NCBI GenBank assembly: GCA_030584085.1
Contig: CP129490.1
Location: 963,511 to 1,027,510 of the forward strand
Origin: Melioribacteraceae bacterium
GTDB lineage: Bacteria > Bacteroidota > Ignavibacteria > Ignavibacteriales > Melioribacteraceae
Direction: 5' to 3'
Length of the DNA stretch: 64,000 bases
This document shows positions 45,599 to 55,073 of the stretch, piece by piece. A program made the translations under genes and the position numbers. The notes beneath the pieces are model-generated. The model saw only the letters and a program-made list of their open reading frames with translations. It did no database searches and was not told the DNA's origin. Numbering within the stretch: position 1 is the first letter of the stretch; every line of letters begins with the position of its first letter.

Positions 45599-46144
45599 AT
45601 GATGACTGGATTTATGCACTATGCACTTTTAGCATTTGCAGGTGGTGAGGCTGGTGGTCCTCTGGATGTTAACCCCGGGTTAATTATTTGGACTACTATT
45701 ACTTTCGTAATTCTGCTTTTTCTTTTAAAGAAGTTTGCATGGAAACCAATATTAACCTCTTTGAATGATAGAGAATCATTTATCAAAAATTCTCTTGAAA
45801 AAGCTGAGAATGCTCAGAAAGAAGCGGAAGAGTTATTGAAACAAAACCAAGCAAACCTGGCTAAAGCGGAAGAAGAAGCTCAAAAAGTTATTAATCAGGG
45901 TAGAGAATATGCAGAGACTCTCAAAAATCAAATTTTAGATGAGAGTAAAAGAGAAGCTAAGAAAATGATAGAAGATGCAACTGCTGAAATTCAGCAGAAA
46001 AATTTGGAAGCCTTCAATAATCTAAAAGCTGAGATTGCCGATATCGCTGTAAATGCAGCAGAAAAAATTATTCGCGAGAATCTTGATGCGGATAAACAGA
46101 AAAAATTAGTTGAAAAATATATTCAGGATATCTCTAAAAATTAA
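45599..46144 (+). CDS. atpF: ATP synthase subunit b
   Basis: 181 aa. One N-terminal membrane helix (about residues 28-46, IIWTTITFVILLFLLKKF) and a long charged coiled-coil (EKAENAQKEAEELLKQNQ and onward) that forms the peripheral stalk. The start is the first of two consecutive ATGs, with AGG upstream. Confidence 0.95.
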   Translation: MMTGFMHYALLAFAGGEAGGPLDVNPGLIIWTTITFVILLFLLKKFAWKPILTSLNDRESFIKNSLEKAENAQKEAEELLKQNQANLAKAEEEAQKVINQGREYAETLKNQILDESKREAKKMIEDATAEIQQKNLEAFNNLKAEIADIAVNAAEKIIRENLDADKQKKLVEKYIQDISKN

Positions 46145-46146
46145 AA

Positions 46147-46704
46147 ATGAGTGTTTACAGTATAACAAATAGATACGCAAAAGCATTATTAAGACAAGCC
46201 GAAGAATCGAATCAATTCGAAGTCGTTGGTAATGATATGTCGCTTATCTATGAAACTCTCGAAAAGTCAAAAGAATTGAGAGTTGCACTCGAAAGTCCTG
46301 TTATTAATGAAGAAAAAAAGAATATTATTCTTAAGGAAATTTTCGGCAGTCTTATTTGTAAAGAGACAGCTAATTTTTTGGAATTCCTTATTCGCAAAAA
46401 TAGAGAAGATTTGTTGTTCGAAATTTCCAAACATTTTCTCGAAATGAAAGACGAAAAATTAAATATTGTTCATGCAACAGTTACTTCTGCAGTTGATCTT
46501 TCAGATTCTGAAAAGGATTTATTTAAAAATAAGCTCGAAGAATATTCAAACAAAAATGTGCTTTTAGATTTTAAAATAGATAGTAGAATAATTGGTGGTT
46601 TTGTGGTTAGAATGAAAGATAAAATGTTAGATGCATCAATTATTCATCAGCTAGATGTATTGAGAAAAAGATTGATCAAAGCTGATCAATCATTAGTTAA
46701 TTAA
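46147..46704 (+). CDS. atpH: ATP synthase subunit delta
   Basis: 185 aa, normal length. N-terminal helical bundle ([16 protein letters not shown]) and the C-terminal conserved segment around [21 protein letters not shown]. It links the b stalk to the alpha3beta3 head. It begins two bases after atpF. Confidence 0.94.
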   Translation: MSVYSITNRYAKALLRQAEESNQFEVVGNDMSLIYETLEKSKELRVALESPVINEEKKNIILKEIFGSLICKETANFLEFLIRKNREDLLFEISKHFLEMKDEKLNIVHATVTSAVDLSDSEKDLFKNKLEEYSNKNVLLDFKIDSRIIGGFVVRMKDKMLDASIIHQLDVLRKRLIKADQSLVN

Positions 46705-46727
46705 AGGAAAATCTTAAGGGATATAAA

Positions 46728-48278
46728 ATGGCAGCAGTTAAACCGGAAGAAGTTTCTTCAGTTTTAAGAAAACAACTATTAGGTTTTGATAGTGCAGTTG
46801 AAATTTATGACATAGGAACCGTACTTCAAGTTGGAGACGGTATTGCTCGCGTATATGGGCTCTCAGAAGTTATGTCAAGTGAGTTAGTTGAATTCCCTAA
46901 TGGTGTTATGGGAATGGTTCTCAACCTTGAAGAAGACAGTGTTGGATGCGTACTTTTTGGCGAAAGCGATAAAATCAAAGAAGGTGATTCTGTTAAAAGA
47001 ACAAAGCGTGTTGCATCTTTCCCTGTGGGCGAAGCTATGTTAGGACGTGTGGTCAATCCTTTAGGTGAACCTGTTGATGGAAAGGGAGAAGTTGCAACCG
47101 AAAAGTTTATGCCGATAGAAAGAAAAGCACTTGGTGTTGTTGCTCGTCAACCTGTTGTTGAACCCCTCCAAACTGGTATTACCGCAGTTGATGCAATGAT
47201 CCCGATTGGACGTGGACAAAGAGAATTAATTATAGGTGATCGACAAACCGGGAAAACTGCCGTTGCTCTCGATACAATTATTAATCAAAAATATACACAT
47301 TCAGAAGACGCTAAGTCCGTAGGCGTTAATCCGGTTTATTGTATTTATGTGGCAATCGGACAAAAGAGTTCTACTATAGCTCAAGTGGTATCGAAACTTG
47401 AACAAGAAGGTGCAATGGATTATACGACAATCATTTCGGCACCCGCTTCAGTTCCAGCTCCGCTGCAATATATCGCTCCTTATTCTGGCGCTACTTTAGG
47501 TGAATATTTTAGAGATAACGGTAAACATGCTTTGGTTATTTATGACGATTTATCAAAACAAGCGGTCGCTTATAGAGAACTTTCTTTGTTATTAAGAAGA
47601 CCTCCCGGACGTGAAGCTTATCCTGGTGATGTATTCTATCTTCATTCAAGACTGCTCGAAAGAGCTTCAAAATTAAGTGATGAACTTGGTGGAGGAAGTT
47701 TAACAGCTCTTCCTATTATTGAAACTCAACAAGGTGACGTTTCTGCTTACATTCCAACAAACGTGATTTCTATTACTGATGGTCAAATTTATCTTGAACC
47801 AAACTTATTTAATGCCGGTGTAAGACCTGCTATTAACGTCGGTATCTCAGTATCACGTGTTGGTGGTAACGCTCAGATAAAAGCTATGAAAAAAGTTGCG
47901 GGTTCTCTAAAACTAGATCTAGCTCAATATCGTGAATTAGAAGCTTTCGCAAAATTTGGTTCTGATTTAGATAAAGCTACACAAAGAACATTAGCAAAAG
48001 GTGCTCGACTCGTTGAATTGTTGAAGCAAGGTCAATATCAACCGATTCCGGTTGAAAAACAAGTAGTAAGTGTTTTCGTAGGAACGAATAACTTCCTAGA
48101 AGATATTCCCGTTAAGGATGTGAAACGATATGAAAAAGAATTTCTTGAATATGTTGAACTAAAATATGCTGATGTATTGAAAGCCATCAGAGAAACAAAA
48201 CAACTTAGTGATGAAATTGTAACAAAATTAAAACAAGCAGCTCAAGAGTTTGCTGGTAAATTTAAGAAAAGCGAATAG
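46728..48278 (+). CDS. atpA: ATP synthase subunit alpha
   Basis: 516 aa. Walker A GDRQTGKT at residues 170-177; [21 protein letters not shown] and the signature [14 protein letters not shown] are intact. Non-catalytic nucleotide-binding subunit of the F1 head. ATG start 23 bases after atpH. Confidence 0.98.
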   Translation: MAAVKPEEVSSVLRKQLLGFDSAVEIYDIGTVLQVGDGIARVYGLSEVMSSELVEFPNGVMGMVLNLEEDSVGCVLFGESDKIKEGDSVKRTKRVASFPVGEAMLGRVVNPLGEPVDGKGEVATEKFMPIERKALGVVARQPVVEPLQTGITAVDAMIPIGRGQRELIIGDRQTGKTAVALDTIINQKYTHSEDAKSVGVNPVYCIYVAIGQKSSTIAQVVSKLEQEGAMDYTTIISAPASVPAPLQYIAPYSGATLGEYFRDNGKHALVIYDDLSKQAVAYRELSLLLRRPPGREAYPGDVFYLHSRLLERASKLSDELGGGSLTALPIIETQQGDVSAYIPTNVISITDGQIYLEPNLFNAGVRPAINVGISVSRVGGNAQIKAMKKVAGSLKLDLAQYRELEAFAKFGSDLDKATQRTLAKGARLVELLKQGQYQPIPVEKQVVSVFVGTNNFLEDIPVKDVKRYEKEFLEYVELKYADVLKAIRETKQLSDEIVTKLKQAAQEFAGKFKKSE

Positions 48279-48289
48279 TAAAAGTTTTT

Positions 48290-49180
48290 ATGGCTACATT
48301 ACGCGACATAAAAAGTAGAATTAAGGGAGTCAAAAACACTCAGCAAATAACCAAAGCAATGAAAATGGTTGCTGCTGCGCGTTTACGTCGTGCTCAAGAA
48401 AATATCATAAATGCTCGCCCGTACTCGCGTAAAATAGCCGAAGTTCTCTCTAATTTAATAGCAATCGAAAAGGGTAGTGATAATCCACTTTTCCAAGAAA
48501 GAGAAGTTGAAAGTGTTGCGATTATAGTCGTTACCTCTGATAGAGGTTTATGCGGCGGATTCAACATGAATGCTATCAGAAAAGCTGAAGAGTTTATAAA
48601 AGAAAACTATTCTGAATTAAATAATGCAGATAAAGTTTCGCTCTATTGTGTCGGTAAAAAAGGTGTTGATCATTTTAAACGAAGAAATTATAAAGTTGCT
48701 GCTTCATATTCCGGTATTTTTTCAGATCTCAAATTTGAGTTTGCATCTGCGCTTACAACCGAGCTTACTGCAAAGTTTTTAAACAAAGAATACGATAAAG
48801 TATTTATTGTTTATAATGAGTTTAAATCTGTTATTCAACAAAATACAATTGCTAAACAGATTTTACCAATTGCTAAGTTTGAAGATAAATCTCAAGAAAT
48901 TAACGATTCTAAACCTGTAGATTTTATTTATGAACCGGATAAACAATCGATAATAAATGCATTGTTGCCCAGACATTTAAAAGCGCAAGTGTGGACTTCA
49001 TTGTTAGATTCGTATGCCGCTGAATTAGGTGCAAGAATGACAGCTATGGATATGGCAACAGAAAATGCTAAAGAACTTATTCGTACACTTAATATTCTTT
49101 ATAATAAGGAACGACAAGCTGCAATTACAACTGAAATTTCTGAAATTGTATCCGGTGCTAATGCGCTTAGAGATGCTTAA
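48290..49180 (+). CDS. atpG: ATP synthase subunit gamma
   Basis: 296 aa. N-terminal DIKSRIKGVKNTQQITKAM and the C-terminal MTAMDMATENAKELIRTL with NKERQAAITTE are the two ends of the rotary coiled coil. The beta and epsilon subunit genes do not follow; the next gene is ffh. They must be elsewhere in the genome. Confidence 0.97.
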   Translation: MATLRDIKSRIKGVKNTQQITKAMKMVAAARLRRAQENIINARPYSRKIAEVLSNLIAIEKGSDNPLFQEREVESVAIIVVTSDRGLCGGFNMNAIRKAEEFIKENYSELNNADKVSLYCVGKKGVDHFKRRNYKVAASYSGIFSDLKFEFASALTTELTAKFLNKEYDKVFIVYNEFKSVIQQNTIAKQILPIAKFEDKSQEINDSKPVDFIYEPDKQSIINALLPRHLKAQVWTSLLDSYAAELGARMTAMDMATENAKELIRTLNILYNKERQAAITTEISEIVSGANALRDA

Positions 49181-49191
49181 TATATTAAGAT

Positions 49192-49219
49192 TTGAAAAGA
49201 ATTGTTAATTTTGTATCTT
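49192..49219 (+). promoter_or_regulatory. Candidate ffh promoter
   Basis: TTGAAA (49192-49197), 16-base spacer, TATCTT (49214-49219; extended TATCTTTA). It lies so close to the ffh ATG at 49234 that the leader would be about 8 bases. Confidence 0.35.
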
Positions 49220-49233
49220 TAACAGATTAGCCT

Positions 49234-50568
49234 ATGTTTGATGATATAAGTCAAAAACTTGATAAAGCTTTAAAAAAAGTAACCGGTCAAGGTAGAATTA
49301 CTGAAAATAATGTTTCTGATACTCTTCGTGAGATCAGACGTGTTCTTTTAGATGCTGATGTAAATTACAAAGTCGCTAAGCAATTGGTTGATGATGTAAA
49401 AGAAAAAGCAATGGGTAAAGAAGTTCTTGCTTCTGTTACTCCGGGTCAACTTATCACAAAAATATTTCATGATGAGTTAACTGAACTAATGGGCGGACGA
49501 AATCAAGAGATTCGTCTCAATCCATCCGGAGTTACGGTGATTCTGCTTGTGGGTTTGCAAGGTTCCGGTAAAACAACTTTTAGCGGTAAACTAGCAAAAT
49601 ATTTATCAAGCAAAAATCGAAAAGTAGTTTTAGCTGCCGCCGATATTTATAGGCCTGCAGCAATTGAGCAACTTAAGCAGCTAGGTACCAGTATTAATGT
49701 TCCTGTGTTTTCGATTGACGGAAGTAAAGATGCTGTTTTAATTGCGAGCGAAGCGGTACGATATGCGAAAGAGAATGATGCAAATACTGTAATCATCGAT
49801 ACAGCCGGAAGATTACATGTTGATGAAAAGTTGATGGATGAAGTTGCTGCAATTAAGGAAAAGGTAAAACCTTCTGAAACCTTATTTGTGGTTGACTCGA
49901 TGACCGGTCAGGATGCGGTAAATTCCGCAAAAGCATTTCATGACCGTGTTGATTTTGACGGAATAGTTCTTACAAAAATTGATGGCGATTCGAGAGGCGG
50001 TTGTGCTCTTTCAATTAAATCTGTTGTCCAAAAACCGGTTAAATTTATTAGTCTCGGCGAAAAATTAGATTCAATTGAAAAATTTCATCCTGATCGCTTA
50101 GCTTCAAGAATTCTCGGTAAAGGTGATATTGTTTCTTTTGTTGAAAAAGCACAAGAAAATGTTGATCAGCAAGCAGCCGAAGATATTGAAAAGAAATTAC
50201 TTTCGAATCAATTTGACTTTGAGGATTTCCTTAAGCAGATTAAAATGATAAAAAAAATGGGATCATTAAAATCTATATTGGGAATGATTCCTGGGATGAA
50301 TAAATCGATACAAAATGCAGATGTTGATGATAAGCAAATTGTAAAAGTTGAATCGATTATTCAATCAATGACAAAGCAAGAAAGAAAAAATCCCAAAGTA
50401 TTAAACGGAAGCCGCCGTAAAAGAATAGCTATTGGAAGTGGCAATTCAATTCAAGATGTTAATAGATTGCTAAAGCAATTTAAAGAAATGCAAAAAATGA
50501 TGAAGATGTTCAGTTCCAAAGGCGGCAAAAAGATGCTTGGTAAATTTGGGAATATGAGTTTTAATTAA
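49234..50568 (+). CDS. ffh: Signal recognition particle protein Ffh (SRP54)
   Basis: 444 aa. GTPase of the signal recognition particle. N-terminal helical bundle, the NG domain with Walker A GLQGSGKTT (residues 107-115), IDTAGRLHVDE and LTKIDGDSRGG, and a methionine-rich M domain (KMIKKMGSLKSILGMIPGM, MQKMMKMF) that binds signal peptides and 4.5S RNA. It heads the rpsP-rimM-trmD-rplS operon. No Shine-Dalgarno is obvious before the ATG. Confidence 0.98.
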   Translation: MFDDISQKLDKALKKVTGQGRITENNVSDTLREIRRVLLDADVNYKVAKQLVDDVKEKAMGKEVLASVTPGQLITKIFHDELTELMGGRNQEIRLNPSGVTVILLVGLQGSGKTTFSGKLAKYLSSKNRKVVLAAADIYRPAAIEQLKQLGTSINVPVFSIDGSKDAVLIASEAVRYAKENDANTVIIDTAGRLHVDEKLMDEVAAIKEKVKPSETLFVVDSMTGQDAVNSAKAFHDRVDFDGIVLTKIDGDSRGGCALSIKSVVQKPVKFISLGEKLDSIEKFHPDRLASRILGKGDIVSFVEKAQENVDQQAAEDIEKKLLSNQFDFEDFLKQIKMIKKMGSLKSILGMIPGMNKSIQNADVDDKQIVKVESIIQSMTKQERKNPKVLNGSRRKRIAIGSGNSIQDVNRLLKQFKEMQKMMKMFSSKGGKKMLGKFGNMSFN

Positions 50569-50598
50569 TAAATGTAAATTATAATAGGAGTATTAAAC

Positions 50599-51132
50599 TT
50601 GGCAGTTAAGTTAAGATTACGAAGAATGGGTAAGAAGCGACAACCAATTTATAAATTAGTTGCTGCAGATGTTCGTTCACCTAGAGACGGAAGATTCATT
50701 GAATCTATTGGTCTTTATAACCCTAAAACTGAACCGACGACTATTGAAATTAATGAAGAGAGAGCGTTATATTGGTTAGGTGTTGGTGCTCAACCTACTA
50801 CAACAGTTAAAAATCTTTTATCCGGTGAAGGAATTCTCTTTAAAAGAGAGTTAATTAAGAAAGGATTATCAGAAGCTGATGTAGCAAAGGAAATGGAAGA
50901 GTGGCTAGGTAAGCGAGAAGCAAGAATAGCTGATTCTAGAAGTAAAGCTGAAAAGGCAAAAGCCGAAGCTGAGAAAGCTAAGGCTAAAGCTAAAGCAGAT
51001 GAAGAAAAAGCAAAAGCAGAAGCTGAAGCAAAAGCGAAACAAGAAGCAGAAGCCGCAGCAGCTGCTGAAAACAAAGACGAAGTTGAACCGGCTCAAGCCG
51101 AAGAAGAGAAATCAGAAGATTCTAAAGAATAA
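50599..51132 (+). CDS. rpsP: 30S ribosomal protein S16 with long charged tail
   Basis: 177 aa. The first 80 or so residues are S16 ([47 protein letters not shown]). The start is TTG 50599, supported by AGGAG at 50586-50590 and by the conserved start AVKLRL. From about residue 105 there is a tail of over 60 residues, nearly all Ala, Lys and Glu (repeated KAEAEKAK-type units), ending [10 protein letters not shown]. Typical S16 is 80-100 aa, so the tail is an addition. Part of the ffh operon. Confidence 0.95.
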   Translation: MAVKLRLRRMGKKRQPIYKLVAADVRSPRDGRFIESIGLYNPKTEPTTIEINEERALYWLGVGAQPTTTVKNLLSGEGILFKRELIKKGLSEADVAKEMEEWLGKREARIADSRSKAEKAKAEAEKAKAKAKADEEKAKAEAEAKAKQEAEAAAAAENKDEVEPAQAEEEKSEDSKE

Positions 51133-51139
51133 TTTTTCT

Positions 51140-51159
51140 CTTTGCCTTGCGGGGCAAAG
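51140..51159 (+). terminator. Hairpin between rpsP and khpA
   Basis: CTTTGCC (51140-51146) pairs with GGCAAAG (51153-51159) over a 6-base loop; Ts precede rather than follow the stem. It may be an attenuating or processing hairpin rather than a full terminator. Confidence 0.35.
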
Positions 51160-51193
51160 ACAACTTATTGTCTAATAATCTTAAGGTATTCCT

Positions 51194-51427
51194 ATGAAGG
51201 AATTTATTGAATTCATCGCAAAGCATTTAGTTGACAGTCCGGATAACGTTTCTATTGAAGAAGCAACACCGGATGAAAAAACAATCGAATTGACTCTCAA
51301 AGTTGGTCAAGACGATGTTGGTAAGGTAATTGGCAAGCAAGGTAAGACTGCTCAAGCTATGCGAACTCTGCTTACTGCCATTGCTGCTAAAGATGGAAAA
51401 AGAGCAATACTAAAAATTCTTGATTAA
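51194..51427 (+). CDS. khpA: KH-domain RNA-binding protein KhpA
   Basis: 77 aa, a single KH domain with the GxxG loop GKQG at residues 47-50 (VIGKQGKTAQAMRTLL). It binds RNA, commonly with KhpB/Jag, and sits between rpsP and rimM in many genomes. Length and position are standard. Confidence 0.93.
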   Translation: MKEFIEFIAKHLVDSPDNVSIEEATPDEKTIELTLKVGQDDVGKVIGKQGKTAQAMRTLLTAIAAKDGKRAILKILD

Positions 51428-51433
51428 ACTTAA

Positions 51434-51955
51434 GTGGATTTGCAAGAATTTCTTTTTGTTGCCCAATTAAAATCTACAGTCAACAAAGATGGTTACCTGA
51501 TCCTTAAGAATTATAGCGATTCTTCTGAAGTATTAGAGAACCAAAAAATTGTTTTTATCGATGTCTTTGGCGATAAAAGAAAATTTTTCGTCGAAGACTT
51601 TTATTTTTCGGGTGAACAACCCGTAATTAAGTTTAAGAATTTCGATTCTCGAGAAGATGTAAATTTTCTTGTAGGTAAAGATATTTTTGTTGAAAGCATT
51701 CATTTGCCCGATGTTAAGCCGGATGAATTTTTCATTCATGAGTATATCGGTGCGAAGATATTTAGATCATATGAGTTCTTTGGTATTCTGATTAATGTTG
51801 AAAGTTATCCGGGTAATGATGTTCTTGTTATTAGAGATCTTAACGGAAAGGAAATTTTAATACCTCTTGTTACGGATTTTATAGAACGAATTGATAAGGA
51901 TAAAAAAGAAATTCATCTTAACCCGGGAATGGATCTTAACTATGATGAGATTTGA
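51434..51955 (+). CDS. rimM: Ribosome maturation factor RimM (divergent)
   Basis: 173 aa, starting at GTG 51434. The place between khpA and trmD, the length, and the C-terminal PRC-barrel region (EYIGAKIFRSYEFFGILINVESYPGNDVLVIRD, then ILIPLVTDFIERID) identify RimM. The N-terminal domain is weakly conserved; the usual GxxGxxGxxxV start is replaced by QLKSTVNKDGYLILK. It helps 16S rRNA/S19 processing of the 30S head. The gene overlaps trmD. Confidence 0.85.
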   Translation: MDLQEFLFVAQLKSTVNKDGYLILKNYSDSSEVLENQKIVFIDVFGDKRKFFVEDFYFSGEQPVIKFKNFDSREDVNFLVGKDIFVESIHLPDVKPDEFFIHEYIGAKIFRSYEFFGILINVESYPGNDVLVIRDLNGKEILIPLVTDFIERIDKDKKEIHLNPGMDLNYDEI

Positions 51956-52625
51956 TATCATATCTGCAGTGCCTGATTTATTGGTCAGTCCGATAAGTTA
52001 TAGTATTATTAAACGAGCACAAGATAGAAATTTGGTTGAGATTCATATACACAATCTTCGAGATTATGCATACGATAAACATAAGCAGATTGATGATAAA
52101 CCGTTCGGTGGCGGACCCGGAATGCTCCTCAAACCCGAACCGTTCTTTGAATGTATTGAAAAATTGAAAAGTGAGAGAGAATATAATCATATAATTTTTA
52201 CTTCACCAAAAGGTAAAAAGTATTCTCAGAAAATCGCGAATCAACTATCACTTGCAAATAATATTTTGATTATCACAGGACATTATAAAGGGATTGATGA
52301 TCGCGTAAGAGAAGTTTTTGCTACAGATGAATACTCAATTGGTGATTTTGTTCTAAGTGGTGGTGAATTACCGGCATTGGTAATCATTGATTCAGTTATC
52401 AGATTGATCCCCGGCGTTCTGAATGATAGTGAATCGGCATTAAATGATTCTCTAATGGATGGCGAAAGTGTTGAAGCACCTTATTTCACACGCCCGGCCG
52501 AATACAAAGGTTTGAAAGTTCCCGATGTATTGTTAAGCGGTAACTTTGCAAAAATAAATGAATGGAAAGAAGCACAGTCAAAATTTTTGACAGAAAAGTG
52601 GAAAAAAAATAATTCTTCGGAGTAG
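51942..52625 (+). CDS. trmD: tRNA (guanine-37-N1)-methyltransferase TrmD
   Basis: 227 aa from ATG 51942 (a second ATG follows directly), overlapping the end of rimM by 14 bases. An in-frame upstream ATG at 51891 would add 17 residues unlike the family. Motifs of the trefoil-knot SPOUT enzyme are visible: [48 protein letters not shown] and the late ALNDSLMDG. It methylates G37 of tRNAs using SAM, preventing frameshifts. Confidence 0.95.
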   Translation: MMRFDIISAVPDLLVSPISYSIIKRAQDRNLVEIHIHNLRDYAYDKHKQIDDKPFGGGPGMLLKPEPFFECIEKLKSEREYNHIIFTSPKGKKYSQKIANQLSLANNILIITGHYKGIDDRVREVFATDEYSIGDFVLSGGELPALVIIDSVIRLIPGVLNDSESALNDSLMDGESVEAPYFTRPAEYKGLKVPDVLLSGNFAKINEWKEAQSKFLTEKWKKNNSSE

Positions 52626-52627
52626 TT

Positions 52628-52975
52628 ATGGATAAGATACAAGAAATACTAAAAGATCAGTTACGCACTGATTTACCGGAATTTAAAACCGGTGACAGAG
52701 TTCGTGTTCACGTTCGAGTTATTGAAGGTGATAAAGAAAGAATTCAACCGTTTGAAGGCGATGTTATAAGTATAAGAGGCGGAGCTTCAGACAAAACTTT
52801 TACAGTTAGAAAAATCTCAAGCGGTGTTGGTGTTGAAAGAATTTTCAATTACAACTCACCAAAGATTGCTAAAGTAGAAGTTGTGAAAGAAGGTAAAGTA
52901 AGAAGAGCTAAACTTTATTACTTGAGAAATCTTTCAGGTAAAGCTGCTAGAATTAAAGATAAGAATATTCAGTAG
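52628..52975 (+). CDS. rplS: 50S ribosomal protein L19
   Basis: 115 aa, normal length. Characteristic [50 protein letters not shown] and [10 protein letters not shown]. It lies two bases after trmD and ends the operon before a strong terminator. Confidence 0.98.
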   Translation: MDKIQEILKDQLRTDLPEFKTGDRVRVHVRVIEGDKERIQPFEGDVISIRGGASDKTFTVRKISSGVGVERIFNYNSPKIAKVEVVKEGKVRRAKLYYLRNLSGKAARIKDKNIQ

Positions 52976-52993
52976 TTTTAAATTGTTTTTCTC

Positions 52994-53023
52994 AGCCGCT
53001 ATATTTAGCGGCTTTTTTATTTT
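52994..53023 (+). terminator. Intrinsic terminator after rplS
   Basis: AGCCGCT (52994-53000), 6-base loop, AGCGGCT (53007-53013), then a T-run (TTTTTATTTT). It ends the ffh-rplS operon. Confidence 0.92.
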
Positions 53024-53041
53024 AAAGAATTAGGTGTAATT

Positions 53042-53800
53042 ATGAAAATTATTATTCCGCAAAATATTTATGCGGCTTTTATTGCAATGTCACTTCCTGA
53101 TGAGTTAAAGAAGAACATTGTAGTTAAACCTTCTGCTTTGATTTGTAATGAATTACAGAACGATGCTTCGGCAATCGGATTAATACCTTCACTCGATATT
53201 TTCAAACATAGAGAACTGTATATCTCTTCTAAGCTGGGATTATCATTTGATGGTGTGCTTTCAAATACTTATATATATTTTCAACCCGATCAGCTTGGAT
53301 TTACAAATTTATTCTTACGTGGTGATGTTTCGACTAATGAAATTATTTTGAGCAAAATACTTTTCTCTGAAAGATATTCTCAAGATGTAAATATTGTTTT
53401 GGATACAGCCGAATTTGATCTTGATAACAATAATTATATAGTAGTTGGAAATGAAAATTTAGACTATAATCCAATCGATAAAGGAATGAGCTTCGCTGAT
53501 CAAGTCGCGTCTTTAATTGATTATCCTTATGTTAATTTTATCTGGGCATCTAAATCAGAGGGAAACTTGTTGGAGCTTCAGCAATCACTTCCCGAACTCG
53601 ATAAAAAAATTGAGGACAATATTGAGAAATATTTATCTAAGATAGATATCCAAGATAATTTGTACGACTCAATTGTTGCTGAGTTGAACTCAGTTTATTT
53701 TGAAATGACTGAAAACGAAAAAGAAGCTCTTGTTGAATTGATTAAACTACCATTTTATAGCGGTATTTTTGACGAAATAATTGAATTGAAGTTTGTATAA
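53042..53800 (+). CDS. Divergent MqnA/MqnD-like protein (futalosine-pathway family)
   Basis: 252 aa. The order of segments follows MqnA: substrate-loop KPSALICNELQ, SAIGLIPSLDIF, a GLSFDGVLSNTYIYF strand (the family has a G-x-V-x-S-v pattern), and a late segment SFADQVASLIDYPYVNFIWA that matches the D-L-x-x-W-x-x-x-T-G-x-P-F-V-F-A-x-W block with several key positions changed. MqnA dehydrates chorismate in menaquinone synthesis. The changes suggest a different substrate or lost activity. No other menaquinone gene is near. It is flanked by two terminators, so it forms a single-gene unit. Confidence 0.55.
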   Translation: MKIIIPQNIYAAFIAMSLPDELKKNIVVKPSALICNELQNDASAIGLIPSLDIFKHRELYISSKLGLSFDGVLSNTYIYFQPDQLGFTNLFLRGDVSTNEIILSKILFSERYSQDVNIVLDTAEFDLDNNNYIVVGNENLDYNPIDKGMSFADQVASLIDYPYVNFIWASKSEGNLLELQQSLPELDKKIEDNIEKYLSKIDIQDNLYDSIVAELNSVYFEMTENEKEALVELIKLPFYSGIFDEIIELKFV

Positions 53801-53802
53801 AA

Positions 53803-53834
53803 AAAATCCCGCAACTATTAATTTGCGGGATTTT
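53803..53834. terminator. Bidirectional terminator between convergent genes
   Basis: AAAATCCCGCAA (53803-53814) pairs perfectly with TTGCGGGATTTT (53823-53834) over an 8-base loop, giving A-rich and T-rich flanks on both strands. It separates the plus-strand MqnA-like gene from the minus-strand dehydrogenase. Confidence 0.87.
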
Positions 53835-53851
53835 ACAAAATGATTCGGCTT

Positions 53852-55048
53852 CTAAATTGCTGTATGAGAAACAGTTAATACATTAGGATTATTTCTTATT
53901 GCCGCGAGCATTTCATCTGTAGCTGATAATTTTAATTTCATCGTACAACAAGCTACTATTCCGCCGTCAAATATAATATTTTCAACTTCCTCGATATTTA
54001 TTTCACCTTGTCTAAGCACATCCATAATTGATGCGAGCACACCGGGTTTATCATAATGTTTAACGACTAATTGATAATGCGCGTCAGTTATTTTAGCTCT
54101 GTTAACCCAGTGATCGATAACACCACTATTAATAAAGTCCAATATAATCTGAATTGCTTCTTCGGCAACGGCATTTTGTGCTTGATCAGTCGATGCACCA
54201 ATATGATGTGTAACATAAATTCCATCCACATCTTGAAGATTTGATTTAACTTCGCCGGATTTTTGTTCCGGTTCGTCCATGAAAACATCTAAACCAGCAC
54301 GTATTCCTTTTTCTTTAACAGCTTTTATTAACGCATCTTCATCAACAACACCGGGTCTTGAAGTATTGATAAAATATGCACCATTTTTCATATAAGAAAA
54401 CATCTTGTCATTAAACAAACCCTTTGTATTAGGTGTTAATGGTAGATGGAGAGAAACAACATCTGCAATTGGTAGTACTTGATCAAATTCTGAGAAATCT
54501 TTGTATTCAACTCCTTCAATTCTGGAAATATCCTTGCCGTAAACATTCATACCAAATGCTTTTGCTCGAATTGCAACCTCACGTCCGATATTTCCTAATC
54601 CTACAATCGCTATTGTTTTTCCGTATAAACCGTTAGCTTTTGAGTAAGCAGCTTTGTTCCATTTACCTGCTCTAAAATCCGAAACATTATCGGGAATTTG
54701 TCTATCTAGAGAAATAATTAATCCCATTGCTAACTCTGCAACAGCAATAGCGTTTTTACCGGGACAGTTAGCAACATAAACACCTTTTTTGTTTGCGGCA
54801 GCAACGTTTATATTATTATAACCGGCGCCTGCTCTAATAATAAGATTTAACTTTTTTGATTTCTCTATTGTTTCTGCATTTACTACAGTAGATCTGACTA
54901 CAATTATATCAACATCTTCTGCTGCTTTTGGTAAATCATTTTCTCCGAGTTTTGGTTCATAAATAACTTCGAGGTCATGATCACGAAGTTTCTGAACATA
55001 TTGCTCGGGTAATTTGTCGGCAATCAATACTTTCATTTTTTCACTCAT
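53852..55048 (-). CDS. Short-form phosphoglycerate dehydrogenase-like protein with ACT domain
   Basis: 398 aa. D-isomer-specific 2-hydroxyacid dehydrogenase (VRSTVVNAETI, IRAGAGYNNIN, AIVGLGNIGREVAIRA, VSLHLPLTPNTKG, NTSRPGVVDEDAL, THHIGASTDQAQ) with a C-terminal ACT domain (HYDKPGVLASIMDVLRQGEINIEEV). It lacks the ASB insertion of the 526-residue homologue at 26582. GAGGA lies ahead of its ATG on the minus strand. It probably makes phosphohydroxypyruvate for serine, or acts on another 2-hydroxy acid such as 2-hydroxyglutarate. Confidence 0.88.
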   Translation of the reverse strand: MSEKMKVLIADKLPEQYVQKLRDHDLEVIYEPKLGENDLPKAAEDVDIIVVRSTVVNAETIEKSKKLNLIIRAGAGYNNINVAAANKKGVYVANCPGKNAIAVAELAMGLIISLDRQIPDNVSDFRAGKWNKAAYSKANGLYGKTIAIVGLGNIGREVAIRAKAFGMNVYGKDISRIEGVEYKDFSEFDQVLPIADVVSLHLPLTPNTKGLFNDKMFSYMKNGAYFINTSRPGVVDEDALIKAVKEKGIRAGLDVFMDEPEQKSGEVKSNLQDVDGIYVTHHIGASTDQAQNAVAEEAIQIILDFINSGVIDHWVNRAKITDAHYQLVVKHYDKPGVLASIMDVLRQGEINIEEVENIIFDGGIVACCTMKLKLSATDEMLAAIRNNPNVLTVSHTAI

Positions 55049-55073
55049 TTCATCCTCACGTTTGAATTTGATA

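Noticed and set aside
50790-51096. Two antisense frames over the rpsP tail, rich in Ser, Phe, Ala and Cys
   Set aside because: They are the reverse reading of the Ala/Lys/Glu repeat; low complexity, no start site.
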